Shown here piece by piece: positions 57,201-64,000 of a stretch of DNA of 64,000 bases. Every line of letters starts with the position of its first letter. Position 1 is the stretch's first letter. Below the pieces are notes generated by a model. That model had not been told where the DNA came from and did not search any database. It saw nothing but the letters and a program-made list of their open reading frames with translations. The position numbers and the translations under genes are program-made. The DNA is from Cephalotus follicularis (lineage: Eukaryota > Streptophyta > Magnoliopsida > Oxalidales > Cephalotaceae), in NCBI GenBank assembly GCA_001972305.1, contig BDDD01001788.1, forward strand, positions 221,178 to 285,177, written 5' to 3'.

Positions 57201-57401
57201 GATACGACCAGGTTCGATGAAATCAATCCGGAGGCCTTGCATGATAAAGCGCTCGAAGAATCTCAAAGGCTTTCCATCAATTGTTGATCCATTTTTGTCA
57301 TCCTCACTTCCTCCTTTCTCCAAATATCTCTTCACTGACTCTAATTTCATCATCTCTTCTATCTCAAACCATCCAACCGCCTTTCTTCTTTCACATTCCA
57401 C
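45102..57401 (-). CDS. Hotdog-fold acyl-CoA thioesterase (PaaI/ACOT13-like), three exons
   Basis: Exons 57168-57401, 56718-56861 and 45102-45245 (234, 144 and 144 bases, all phase 0) join into about 173 residues, normal for plant ACOT13-like proteins. Splice sites are canonical: donors GTACTA and GTGAGT, acceptors ending AG. The product should hydrolyse acyl-CoA thioesters. The key segment in exon 2 is [19 protein letters not shown], with the HGG turn and the Asp six residues later that form the active site of this family. The C-terminal strands ([28 protein letters not shown]) are in exon 3. I see no clear targeting peptide. Intron 2 is 11,472 bases because copia element C3 sits in it. No stop or frameshift occurs in the exons, so the gene is probably functional if the long intron is spliced. 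The family assignment is from motif recognition, not a search. Confidence 0.9.
45246..45653 (-). other. Intron 2, part downstream of C3
   Basis: Ordinary AT-rich intron sequence with no gene. It ends with CAAAC (45649-45653), one copy of the C3 target duplication. Confidence 0.6.
45654..45997 (+). repeat. C3 5' LTR
   Basis: 344 bp, TGTTAG...TTTAACA. It lacks about 38 bases present in the 3' LTR near 55950-55990 (CTACACAACAAAATAGATGC and following). Confidence 0.9.
45999..46010 (+). other. C3 primer-binding site
   Basis: TAGTATCAGAGC, tRNA-iMet type with one G-to-A mismatch, just after the 5' LTR. Confidence 0.75.
46011..47063 (+). other. C3 leader, noncoding
   Basis: About 1.05 kb, AT-rich, with poly(A)- and poly(T)-like runs at 46078-46092 and 46620-46635. 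No gene seen. Confidence 0.6.
47064..48008 (+). pseudogene. C3 gag and start of protease
   Basis: ATG at 47064 opens a copia gag ([11 protein letters not shown]), broken by TAA at 47169-47171 in place of Glu or Gln. The same frame is then open to 48008: [29 protein letters not shown], a Lys-rich linker, one zinc knuckle [14 protein letters not shown] (47850-47891), and the protease loop WIVDSGAT (about 47977-48000). The last codon before S3 ends at 48008. The readable frame past that point belongs to S3. Confidence 0.85.
48590..48830 (+). repeat. Block duplicated on both sides of the gap (left copy)
   Basis: AAGGTTGTAACTAGTTTTAC through CTTTCTCATACGAATGCA matches 49724-49965 with few differences, then the two diverge. 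Confidence 0.85.
48700..50190. repeat. AAAGACGTCGACGTCTTT clusters in S3
   Basis: Units near 48715-48835 and 49850-50190. The sequence around 48810-48830 and 49940-49960 contains the full 18-base palindrome, and many variants have AT for GT (GACATCGACGTC). Units are separated by irregular gaps of roughly 5-60 bases. Confidence 0.85.
48988..49723. other. Assembly gap
   Basis: 736 N. The long open frames reported across it on the minus strand are artefacts of undetermined sequence. Confidence 1.
50480..50960. repeat. Tandem TTGTATTGTATTGACCCG-type repeats in S3
   Basis: A segment of about 104 bases (CCGCCTATTCCGTCGATCG to GCTTACCGATTGTT) occurs at about 50551 and 50658. Shorter units TTGCTCCCTTTATGGTCGAG and CTTACCGATTG follow. 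Confidence 0.75.
51586..54686 (+). pseudogene. C3 pol: protease end, integrase, RT, RNase H
   Basis: Protease continues with [15 protein letters not shown] and [13 protein letters not shown]. In the integrase, the second zinc-finger His is Tyr ([11 protein letters not shown] 51976-51978) and the first catalytic Asp is Asn (HSNICGP, AAT 52141-52143). RTDRG and NGVAERRN keep the other two acidic residues. Stops at 52510-52512, 52591, 52978-52980 and several more to about 53330 precede RT. RT reads [36 protein letters not shown] and [12 protein letters not shown]. One frameshift lies near 53970. RNase H ends with [14 protein letters not shown] and the stop at 54684-54686. Inactive. Confidence 0.85.
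54687..55786 (+). other. C3 sequence between pol and 3' LTR, noncoding
   Basis: 1.1 kb with no open frame of note and no env-like domain. It ends GTGGGCGGGTGAGAGC, a weak polypurine tract, directly before the 3' LTR. Confidence 0.6.
55787..56168 (+). repeat. C3 3' LTR
   Basis: 382 bp, TGTTAGTATATG...TTTAACA, followed by TAAAC (56169-56173), the second target copy. Confidence 0.9.
56169..56717 (-). other. Intron 2, part next to exon 2
   Basis: Ordinary intron sequence, noncoding, between the C3 insertion and the GTGAGT donor of exon 2. Confidence 0.6.
56718..56861 (-). CDS. Thioesterase exon 2
   Basis: 48 codons between an AG acceptor and a perfect GTGAGT donor. Contains the catalytic motif [14 protein letters not shown] and the hotdog helix, ending SYLDAAYAD. 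Separated from exon 1 by a 306-base intron. Confidence 0.9.
57168..57401 (-). CDS. Thioesterase exon 1
   Basis: ATG at 57399-57401, 78 codons. It ends CTG before the donor GTACTA. It encodes the N-terminal helix region ([11 protein letters not shown]) and the first hotdog strands ([22 protein letters not shown]). Charged, without an obvious transit peptide. Reading on past the donor gives an unrelated tail ending at 57084, which confirms the splice. Confidence 0.88.
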
Positions 57402-57500
57402 TTTGCAGACAGGAACCCATTCTAGTTGAGTGGTACCTGTCTAAATACGTCAGCTATTCACTAGACCAATCATAATTCGCCACGGCTTTAAATATTTTCT
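57402..57500 (-). promoter_or_regulatory. Possible core promoter and 5' UTR of the thioesterase gene
   Basis: On the minus strand an AAATATTTAAAG TATA-like element (57487-57498) lies about 85 bases before the ATG. ATTGG (CCAAT box complement, 57465-57469) and TGACGTA near 57450 are close by. Motifs are generic. Placement is plausible, not proven. Confidence 0.3.
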
Positions 57501-58345
57501 TTGATTTTCATTTCTACCCTTTTTTATATATTTTTATTATTATTTATAAATAGACTCTCCAAGTTTATATACATGTATACATTAATGGTGTGTTTATTTG
57601 CGTTGAGTTTTGATTGAGATTAATTTTTGTATCAACTTAATACAATACATTTAATTAATATTATAAATTTATTTAAATATAATAAATGACTTTTATCTAT
57701 AAAATATAAGATAAAAAAAATTATATAATTAATACTTAACTGTACATTATTCATTAAGTGCATCACGTGGATTATACACTTAGTACTTGTAAGAATTTTT
57801 CATTTGTTGATCCAGAAATCTGAGACCCTCCTCAAGCTGACGTGGAAAAGATTAGATCCTCTAATTAACGACGGCATTCCAAGCACAGTCGACGTGGAAG
57901 AGATTAGATCATTTAATTAATGATAATATTCCAAACATTGTATATGTTGTTTTATAGTAAATGACCATAAAACTTGAAAAATACTATATCGCACATAACA
58001 ACTTAAGAAGCAAGTTCTGAATTCTAGAATAGGACTCCCATAGATACTTTAATGCTTAAGTTGGAGTCACATTGAGAAACATGATCGAAAACGTGATATA
58101 GATAAACCACTAATGAGAGTCGAAAAATAGACCATTTACCTTGAGGTTTTTAAGGTGATATTTATATGGGTTTAGAGTTTACCCAATTACCGTAATGCCC
58201 TTGTTTGGTGTGTTATTACAGAAGTAAAATATATGGGCTTCTAAGAATTTTGGGTCCTTTCTTTACGAGTGAGTTATCTTCTATTAATCTGCTTTCCACT
58301 CCAATTTTTAGGAATTTTGGTATTACGACTCTTAAATATTAGGTT
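57501..58345. other. Intergenic AT-rich sequence
   Basis: No gene. Contains a 52-bp tandem pair (57839-57890 and 57891-57942, GACGTGGAARAGATTAGATC start). Otherwise I see nothing recognisable. Confidence 0.5.
57839..57942. repeat. 52-bp direct tandem pair
   Basis: Two adjacent units beginning GACGTGGAAAAGATTAGATC and GACGTGGAAGAGATTAGATC, each continuing to an ATTCCAA block. About 80% identical by eye. Confidence 0.75.
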
Positions 58346-58419
58346 AGTTCTGTAGCTCAGAGGATTAGAGCATGTTGCTACAAACCACGTTGTCGGAGGT
58401 TCGAATCCCTCCGCGTCCA
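58346..58419 (+). pseudogene. Decayed plastid-type tRNA-Arg(ACG)
   Basis: TGTAGCTCAGAGGATTAGAG (58351-58370), GCTAC-AAACCACG and GGTTCGAATCCCTCC (58398-58412) match the D arm, anticodon arm and T arm of the plastid trnR-ACG gene that I know. The anticodon position reads ACA, not ACG, and the 5' and 3' acceptor ends (AGTTCTG and CGCGTCC) no longer pair. It is a fragment of plastid DNA in the nuclear genome, or less likely a tRNA-derived repeat. No plastid rRNA is seen next to it. Confidence 0.7.
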
Positions 58420-58622
58420 CAACCAGCTTCGAAAAGGAGCCCAAAAATGGTTTCGGGCGTACAATGGATTAGCTTGGTAAATTTATGTTAGCTTTTGGTA
58501 ACTTTTATGGTCTACAAACCAATGTGGTAGCTGAAATCTAAGAAAACATTCAAGGATGGAATGATAGAAATATATGTGCCTAACAAACAATCGATATAAT
58601 TTAAACATTATTTAGTGTAAGA
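58420..58622. other. Noncoding, possible continuation of plastid-derived DNA
   Basis: Nothing recognisable apart from the CACAACC that follows the tRNA. It ends where the 58623 LTR starts. Confidence 0.4.
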
Positions 58623-58699
58623 TGTAATACCCCGTAACATATTTTGGAGTATACTTATTAAGTATTCATAGTATTTATAAAAATTCAACTTTTGACATC

Positions 58700-58935
58700 A
58701 GACCAGACCAGGGCGGAGTAGAGCAGACCAAACTAGGATGGAACAGACCTGGTCTAGGAAGAGCAGACCTGGTCTAGGTTGGGCAGACTTGGTTAAGAAG
58801 ACCTAGGAGCAGACCTAGTCTGGGAGGAGCAGACCTGCTCAATGCCTCCTTGAGCAGACATGATATATGTTGAGCAGATTTCACATATGCAGAACAGACT
58901 TGATATATGTAGAGCGGACCTAGGAGTTGACTAGG
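58700..58935. repeat. GCAGACCT minisatellite, first block
   Basis: About ten copies of AGCAGACCT or AGCAGACTT, several as AGACCTGGTCTAGG where AGACCTGGTCT is self-complementary. Confidence 0.8.
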
Positions 58936-60471
58936 AAGCAAGTGGGATTGTGGGGTTGCTCTTGAGTGGATTGGCGTAACCAGCAGTAAAGTTATGTATG
59001 ATATAGGATTTAAGCAGGCTTAAGGCTCAAAGATTCGGCCCAGTTACCTACATAAGTCCCGAATTATCTGGATTTGACTCTATTTGTCTCAAAGTTTCTA
59101 GATGATTCATCACTAATCAAGTTATAAGGTTTATAACGAGGAAACGAACGAAATTCTCATTTTCTGGCTTGGCTGAAGCATTCACTGCTTGTGAGCTCTC
59201 ATTTTCTTCTCCATTTCTCCAAGAACTTCTTAAGGAATATAAGTGTGAAAGTGACTTATCTTTCACCCTTCTAACATAATATTATAAGTTCCATAACCTT
59301 TTGACAATATAAGTTGAGATTTTACTAAGATGTTAATGCCATATGATAGTTCTATGGTTTTAAAGAACGATAAATGGATGTTAGTAACCTTGTGAGATTA
59401 GCACTTGATGCTAAGAAGATTTCGGTCCTTTGGGAATTTAAGGAAAGTTGATTTTTATATTGAATGAAGGATTAAAGCCATTTAATCTTCCTAAGGTTAG
59501 AAGGATTTTGGCTTGGTGAGAAATCATGGGTTAGTGAGGTTGTCTAACGTAAATGATGATATAGTGTTGAGTTTACATAGTAATTAGTAATGGTGGAGGT
59601 ATTAGAAAGTGTAAAGCATTGAATTCTAAGTTAATGGTAAGGTTATCTAGTATCAAGGGTAACATGGGTAATATAGCCTTTATATGGCATATATATATAT
59701 ATCTTCTCGTATAAGCATAGGAAATATGCTAATTGAATTTGTAATGTGATGGCTTTCTAGACTTGGATACAATAGATGATCTGGACCATCGAGAGGCTAG
59801 TCCGCGATAGTTGCTTTTGGTAAATCTATGAGTGAGACATTCTCTTCCTTTTATTTCTTGAGACTCATGCTTGATATGTGCCCTATGTATTTGTATTATA
59901 TGATGATTTGATCGGAATTTGAATCCTGTATGTCTTTTGTTGAACATGTTCCTTGATTGTGATATGATTTACGAGCATATAAGGCTCGGGCTCTAGGTGA
60001 CTAGGTCACATTCCTATCTATGTATCATTGTGATTATGGTATCGTACTTGTACTCTGACGCTGGTACCTTGAGATATGTCACATATGATACCGGTCGAAT
60101 GTGAGGTGTATGTATGATGCTCAACTCTCCTTAGTAGGCTCATTGTCTATGACGGGGTGTTATGTGGGAACTGCCCCAGGGTATCCATAGTCTGGATCTA
60201 TAGCATACCGTTGGTCTATGATGGTATGCTGAGTGTGAGTGCAGTAGAGCTCTGTTACTCACCTATCGAACCGTATTGGTTATCAGATGATAGTGAGATG
60301 ATACAGATGATATCCATCATGTTTGGCTACCCAGCCTGTGTGGCTGCTCAAATGATACATAGCCTATGTGGCTACTCAGCACCAGTGCATGAGGATGATG
60401 ATAAATGATGATGATATGAGATATGATGAGCTCATAATATGAGGTGAGATGATATAGAGATGTTTTTGCAT

Positions 60472-60580
60472 GTAGGCTCCCTGGGCGAGGGTAGGGGGAA
60501 CGTGCAACGTAGTAGGCTCCCCGGGCGAGGGCAGGGGGGCGTGCAGCGTAGTAGGCTCCCCGGGAGAGGGAAGGGGGTGC
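60472..60580. repeat. Three tandem units of 39-40 bp
   Basis: GTAGGCTCCCYGGGCGAGGG begins at 60472, 60512 and 60551 (the last with GGGAGAGGG). Each continues with a G run, and the first two also carry CGTGCANCGTA. Confidence 0.9.
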
Positions 60581-61324
60581 TACGTTGAGGCCTGTAGTGG
60601 GCTGATATGAGATGATGAGGTTTTACCAGCATCCCCGGATTTTATGATTATTTGGGCACATTTTTTAATCATGGATTACATTCGAAATTCTTGATATTTT
60701 ATTGCTTCCTGATGTATATTGAGATTTGTTTGGTCAACTTCATTGTTGAGTTAGAAGTTCATTTCTTTTAGAGTCTCGTTGATGATATGTTCATTCCCTG
60801 GCGTTATTTATGACTTTATATTTATTCCACTTTATTCTTGATCAGACCATATCGTTTTCTTTAATGCATCCCGTTTTGGTATGGATGTAGTAGTGAATGA
60901 CTTGTCCCAACTCACTTAGTCACTTGGACTAACCCCCTCTTATTTACATTTTTAGTTGAGGTGGCAGAGAATGATCCACCTGACCAGTAGCGCTTGAATT
61001 TATTAAAGGTAGGCCACGGGAGTCCAGGCACCATACACTGACAGAGTTGGCCAGTAACACATGCATGCATGGGGACATATGGGAATTGTTAATATGTTTA
61101 CATTTGATAACTTGAGTTATTATAAGATGTTGATATATTTGGAGTATTAATGAGTCTGGATAGGTAACATGTTGAAATAGAATATCTTAATTAATTGTGA
61201 TATTATATGTTAATTCCTCCTATGGGAGTGTGGAAAAATATATATATTGAGGTTAAACTGCAGATTTTTAGCAGTTGAGTCCGATGCTATGCTAGTCAGA
61301 GCTCGAAGAGCTGAAGGAAGAGCT

Positions 61325-61690
61325 CAAAAATGATAGGGCAGAGCTCGGACTATGGAAGTCAGAGCTCGGATAATGTAAGGCAGAGCTCGGACAATAGAAC
61401 GCAGAGCTTTGAATGCCAGAGCAGACCTCAGAGGAAGAGGTCAGAGCTTAAAGCTCAGAGCCAGACCTCCTACGCTGAAGGCAGACCTCAGAGGAAGAGA
61501 CCAGAGGAAGAGGTCAGACCTTGGTGCCTTGATGGCAGACCTCAGAAGTAGAGACCAGAGGTAGAGATCAGAGCTCAAGCTTGACGGCAGAGCTCAGGTG
61601 TAGAGGTCAGCCTTGGAGTAAAGAAACTTAGACAGAGCATGGAGAGCTAAAGCAGACCTCGGCGCTTAGCGCCCTGTTCTCTGCTAAACA
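61325..61690. repeat. CAGAGCTC / CAGACCTC minisatellite, second block
   Basis: More than a dozen copies of GGCAGAGCTCGGA, then GGCAGACCTCAGAGGAAGAG, ending before the CTCTGCTAAACATG module. The open frame across it only translates the repeat. Confidence 0.85.
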
Positions 61691-61819
61691 TGTTGTTGGT
61701 GTATGTAGTTATAATAGAGGTTAAGAACATGGAATAAGTCTGGAAGAATTAAGATTAAGTAAATCATGGAACGACTTGTCTGGTGGGGTTAAGGCTTAGG
61801 GGACGGGTTGTGTCAGTTT

Positions 61820-61831
61820 TGGTATCAGAGC
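61820..61831 (+). other. Primer-binding site of the 58623 element
   Basis: TGGTATCAGAGC, exact tRNA-iMet type, four bases after the LTR end. Confidence 0.85.
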
Positions 61832-62480
61832 ATAGGGTCTAGCATGATTACAATGAAAAATAATTGGTGACTCCACAAAAGAGAACATTAAGGAATATCA
61901 CTAACACATATAATTCAAAATCATAAAATCTAACTTTTTAACAAAAACTTGAAAATAATTCTAAGTCTTTAATTTTTACGAAAATCAGGCATGTAGTATC
62001 CGTTTATCGGATTATGCCCCCTGTAAAGAAAATCGCATGTTATAATTGGGCTCAGCCCTCAGCAAACCACGACTCAAAATAGGAAATATGTATGGGTTGG
62101 GCTCCGCCTCAACCATATTATTGAAACATAAAATATAATAGGGCTCGACCCTTCAAAACAAAACTATGTATAAAAATATTATATAAAAGTTGGGAGAATG
62201 ACTGAAGTTTCATGACAAAATAATGGTTTTGGGCCTTAGCTACGCATGATCTACAACTCCTTCGAATGCCACAATAGTCAAGGCATTGTTCCAAGATAAT
62301 TCAATGTATTAAATTATTCAAGCCTCAAAATTTATAATTCAGTGTATTAAATTATTCAACCAAGAAAAACCAAGAAAGAAACATAGTAGCACACCCTAGC
62401 AACAAACCCAACTCGGAGCATTAAGGAAAAGAGGCATCACAAGGCATTAATCATCTTCTTCATCTCTGCAGACCTCCTGG
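61832..62480. other. Noncoding after the primer site
   Basis: No gag is readable. Short repeats of GGGCTC(A/C)GCCCTC type occur at 62050-62150. The right end of the 58623 element was not found. Confidence 0.5.
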
Positions 62481-62483
62481 GAT

Positions 62484-62610
62484 CTAGCTCTTCAATTTCT
62501 CTCTCATTGACCGCATGCTTGATCCACCATCAGCACCATCAATGGCCTCCCCAATGCCTGTAGAAAGCCATGCATCGGTTGTTGTCTTCTGGATTGCAGT
62601 AGTTACATTC
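62484..62610 (-). other. Possible terminal exon of an unrecognised gene
   Basis: On the minus strand the frame ending at TAG (62484-62486) reads TTTDAWLSTGIGEAIDGADG and SMRSMREKLKS. The composition is protein-like and follows a pyrimidine-rich stretch with AG acceptor candidates near 62590-62610. I do not recognise the family. No second exon is identified. It could be chance. Confidence 0.2.
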
Positions 62611-62699
62611 CCAGAAACAGAAAAATAAGAGTTCACAAGAAAAAGGAAAACAGGAAAAAATATAGCACTCCTTAAGGGACAGTGAGCCTCATACACCCA

Positions 62700-63139
62700 C
62701 AATTATGATATAAATGAAAAATCTCTATACAGACATTGGTTTCTCAAATGCTACTGCATCTGCTATTGAGCACCCACAGCCATTAAAATGTTAAAATTAT
62801 AAGCTAGATACATTGATAGATTCATTGGATGTGTCATAGATTCATTGGTACATTGGATGTGTCATTGTACATTATCTTTGGTACATGATACATTGAATGA
62901 ATCTAGTTTTATGATTCATGTATGTTCTAGGTGAATTGAATTGTCTAGGAGTTTGGAAAGTCTTTATGTTTTCTAGATGGATAGGTACATTGTTCTCATG
63001 TAAGGTATTAGCATATAAATACCTATTGTACAAGCATATTCAAATTCAAGTTGAGAAGTAAATGAATTGAGAGTGTTTCTTTCATAGAGTGTTTTTTGTG
63101 TGTGATATTAAGAGAACAATTTTCTTCACTTTTTTTGTT
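62700..63139. other. Noncoding, LTR-like texture
   Basis: Contains short tandem words TTCATTGGATGTGTCATAG and TACATTGGATGTGTCATTG (62818-62865). Nothing coding. It may be the LTR into which the TRIM-like element inserted. Confidence 0.35.
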
Positions 63140-63251
63140 TGTTGACGATCTCTATCCCTAAAAGCATGCTTATTAGGAAGAGGTATCTCTCAAGTATATA
63201 TATTGAACAAGCCCACTTTAATATTTTCGATGTGGGATTCACATCTTAACA
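63140..63251 (-). repeat. TRIM-like 3' LTR (112 bp)
   Basis: Its far end GGGATAGAGATCGTCAACA matches the end of the other LTR, GGGATAGAGATCTTAACA (minus strand of 63402-63420). Confidence 0.65.
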
Positions 63252-63388
63252 CCCGCCCTCACGTGCAACGTGGACTTATGAAAGTGGGCTCAGAGGTTTA
63301 CTGCGAAAGTAAGCCCTTGACGGGGCTCAGAGGCTCCTATGTAAACTTGTTTCAGACGTGTCCCACACGTGATATAGAGGGCCAACCT

Positions 63389-63401
63389 GGCTCTGATACC
63401 A
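63389..63401 (-). other. TRIM-like primer-binding site
   Basis: TGGTATCAGAGCC on the minus strand, adjoining the LTR end. Confidence 0.8.
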
Positions 63402-63420
63402 TGTTAAGATCTCTATCCCT

Positions 63421-64000
63421 TGTTTTGATGATAACATATTTGCATCTAACTAAGTTACTTGATGTGCAAGGAATTACAAGTTGAATATCAAAGTCTAAAA
63501 CCTATCTGCAGAAAAAGAAGTCAACTCCTTTTCAAATAGCATCGACGCCTTTTGTAACAAAATTAACTGCAAAGAAAGCATCGTCCTCCCAGTTATGGCA
63601 TCGATGTACGTACCAAAAGAAGTCGACCACTTCCAGAAGACGTCGACTACATTAAAGAAGACATCGACTACTTCAGTGATAACATCGACGCATTTAGTGA
63701 TTTTCAAGACAGAAGCTACTGTATGAAAATGCACTCAAAGACATCGATCCTCAACCAAAAGACATCGACGTCCAAGTAAAAGACATCGACGCCTTTCAAT
63801 AGAGATCGACGCCATTTTCATAATTCCCAGAAAAAGCATCGACTCGAAGGAAGAGATCGACGTGACACTCAAAGCCTCAGCACCTGGAGATTTTCCAGAA
63901 AAGACATCGACGCCTTTCAAAAAGAAGTCGACGCCTTTTCAAGTAGACAACACCCGGGAAAGCTGGAACGGCTAGTTTAACCACTCATAACGGCTACCAA
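63421..64000 (+). mobile_element. Start of another LTR, running off the window
   Basis: TGTTTTGATGATAACA begins exactly where the TRIM-like LTR stops matching its partner, so a new insertion is inferred here. From 63540 to 63935 it carries a dense cluster of AAAGACATCGACG-type units. The other end and any target duplication are outside the window. Confidence 0.5.
63540..63935. repeat. Dyad-motif cluster in the terminal LTR
   Basis: About 15 variants of AAAGACATCGACGCCTTT and AAGAAGTCGAC, irregularly spaced, half-units of the 18-base palindrome seen elsewhere. Confidence 0.8.

Larger units (their letters stand above)
58623..61815 (+). mobile_element. Gypsy-type 5' LTR followed by a primer site
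   Basis: TGTAATACCCCGTAACA...GGGTTGTGTCA, 3193 bp, with a tRNA-iMet primer site four bases later. No gag or pol is readable downstream, so only the left part of an element is present. It shares blocks with S2 (60118-60240 against 39636-39760) and with the G3 LTR (CTCTGCTAAACATG at about 61679). Family placement rests on the end sequences and the primer spacing. Confidence 0.75.
63140..63420 (-). mobile_element. TRIM-like miniature LTR element
   Basis: Read on the minus strand: a short 5' LTR end (63402-63420), primer site TGGTATCAGAGCC (63389-63401), about 120 bases of interior, polypurine GAGGGCGGG (63252-63260), and a 112-bp 3' LTR (63140-63251) from TGTTAAGATGTGAATCCC to GATCGTCAACA. No coding capacity. 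These hallmarks fit terminal-repeat retrotransposons in miniature, which depend on other elements for movement. Only the last 19 bases of the 5' LTR are seen before another element begins. Confidence 0.65.

Noticed and set aside
58346-58419. Functional tRNA-Cys(ACA)
   Set aside because: The acceptor stem does not pair and the body matches plastid tRNA-Arg. ACA anticodons are not expected for plant tRNA-Cys.
63540-63935. CRISPR-like array of GTCGAC repeats
   Set aside because: Spacing and repeat sequence are irregular, there are no uniform spacers, and the context is a plant LTR.

Overview
This window is intergenic and intronic DNA from a flowering plant, probably a eudicot. The reasons are nested LTR retrotransposons of both plant superfamilies (Ty1/copia and Ty3/gypsy with chromodomain-like pol ends), initiator-Met tRNA primer sites, a decayed plastid tRNA, and a spliced nuclear gene with GT-AG introns. 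The species cannot be read from the sequence.

Layout. (1) 1-4804 is noncoding repeat debris holding a 2.3-kb solo LTR (381-2708, duplicated target TCTTC) and a roughly 505-bp tandem duplication (3446-4460). (2) 4805 to about 44582 is one old gypsy element, called G3 here, opened by four younger insertions. These are gypsy G1 (4875-14727, target GTATT), copia C1 (16089-26216, target TGGAG), copia C2 (about 26496-35923, left end lost) and a solo LTR S2 (38775-41365, target CACAG) in the G3 integrase. (3) 44586-57500 is the only convincing host gene. It is a minus-strand three-exon hotdog-fold acyl-CoA thioesterase whose second intron carries a 10.5-kb copia element C3 (45654-56168). C3 is itself interrupted in its protease by a 3.6-kb LTR unit S3 (48009-51580, target TATAT) that contains a 736-base assembly gap. 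(4) 57500-64000 holds a decayed plastid-type tRNA-Arg, a 3.2-kb gypsy-type LTR with primer site (58623-61815), a small TRIM-like element on the minus strand (63140-63420), and the first 580 bases of another LTR running off the window.

No retroelement here is intact. Their gag-pol frames carry stops (mostly explained by C-to-T or G-to-A changes at Gln, Arg and Trp codons), frameshifts, deletions and lost catalytic residues. Only the thioesterase looks functional: all three exons join in phase with canonical splice sites into about 173 residues.

The most unusual pattern is that LTRs and leaders of unrelated families carry clusters of short self-complementary units. The commonest is close to AAAGACGTCGACGTCTTT. 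Others are TGACC-N5-GGTCA in G3, a 12-bp-arm hairpin in both LTRs of C1, and AGACCTGGTCT in the 58623 LTR.

Element names (G1, G3, C1-C3, S1-S3) are local labels, not database names. Boundaries come from reading TG...CA ends, target duplications, primer sites and polypurine tracts by eye.
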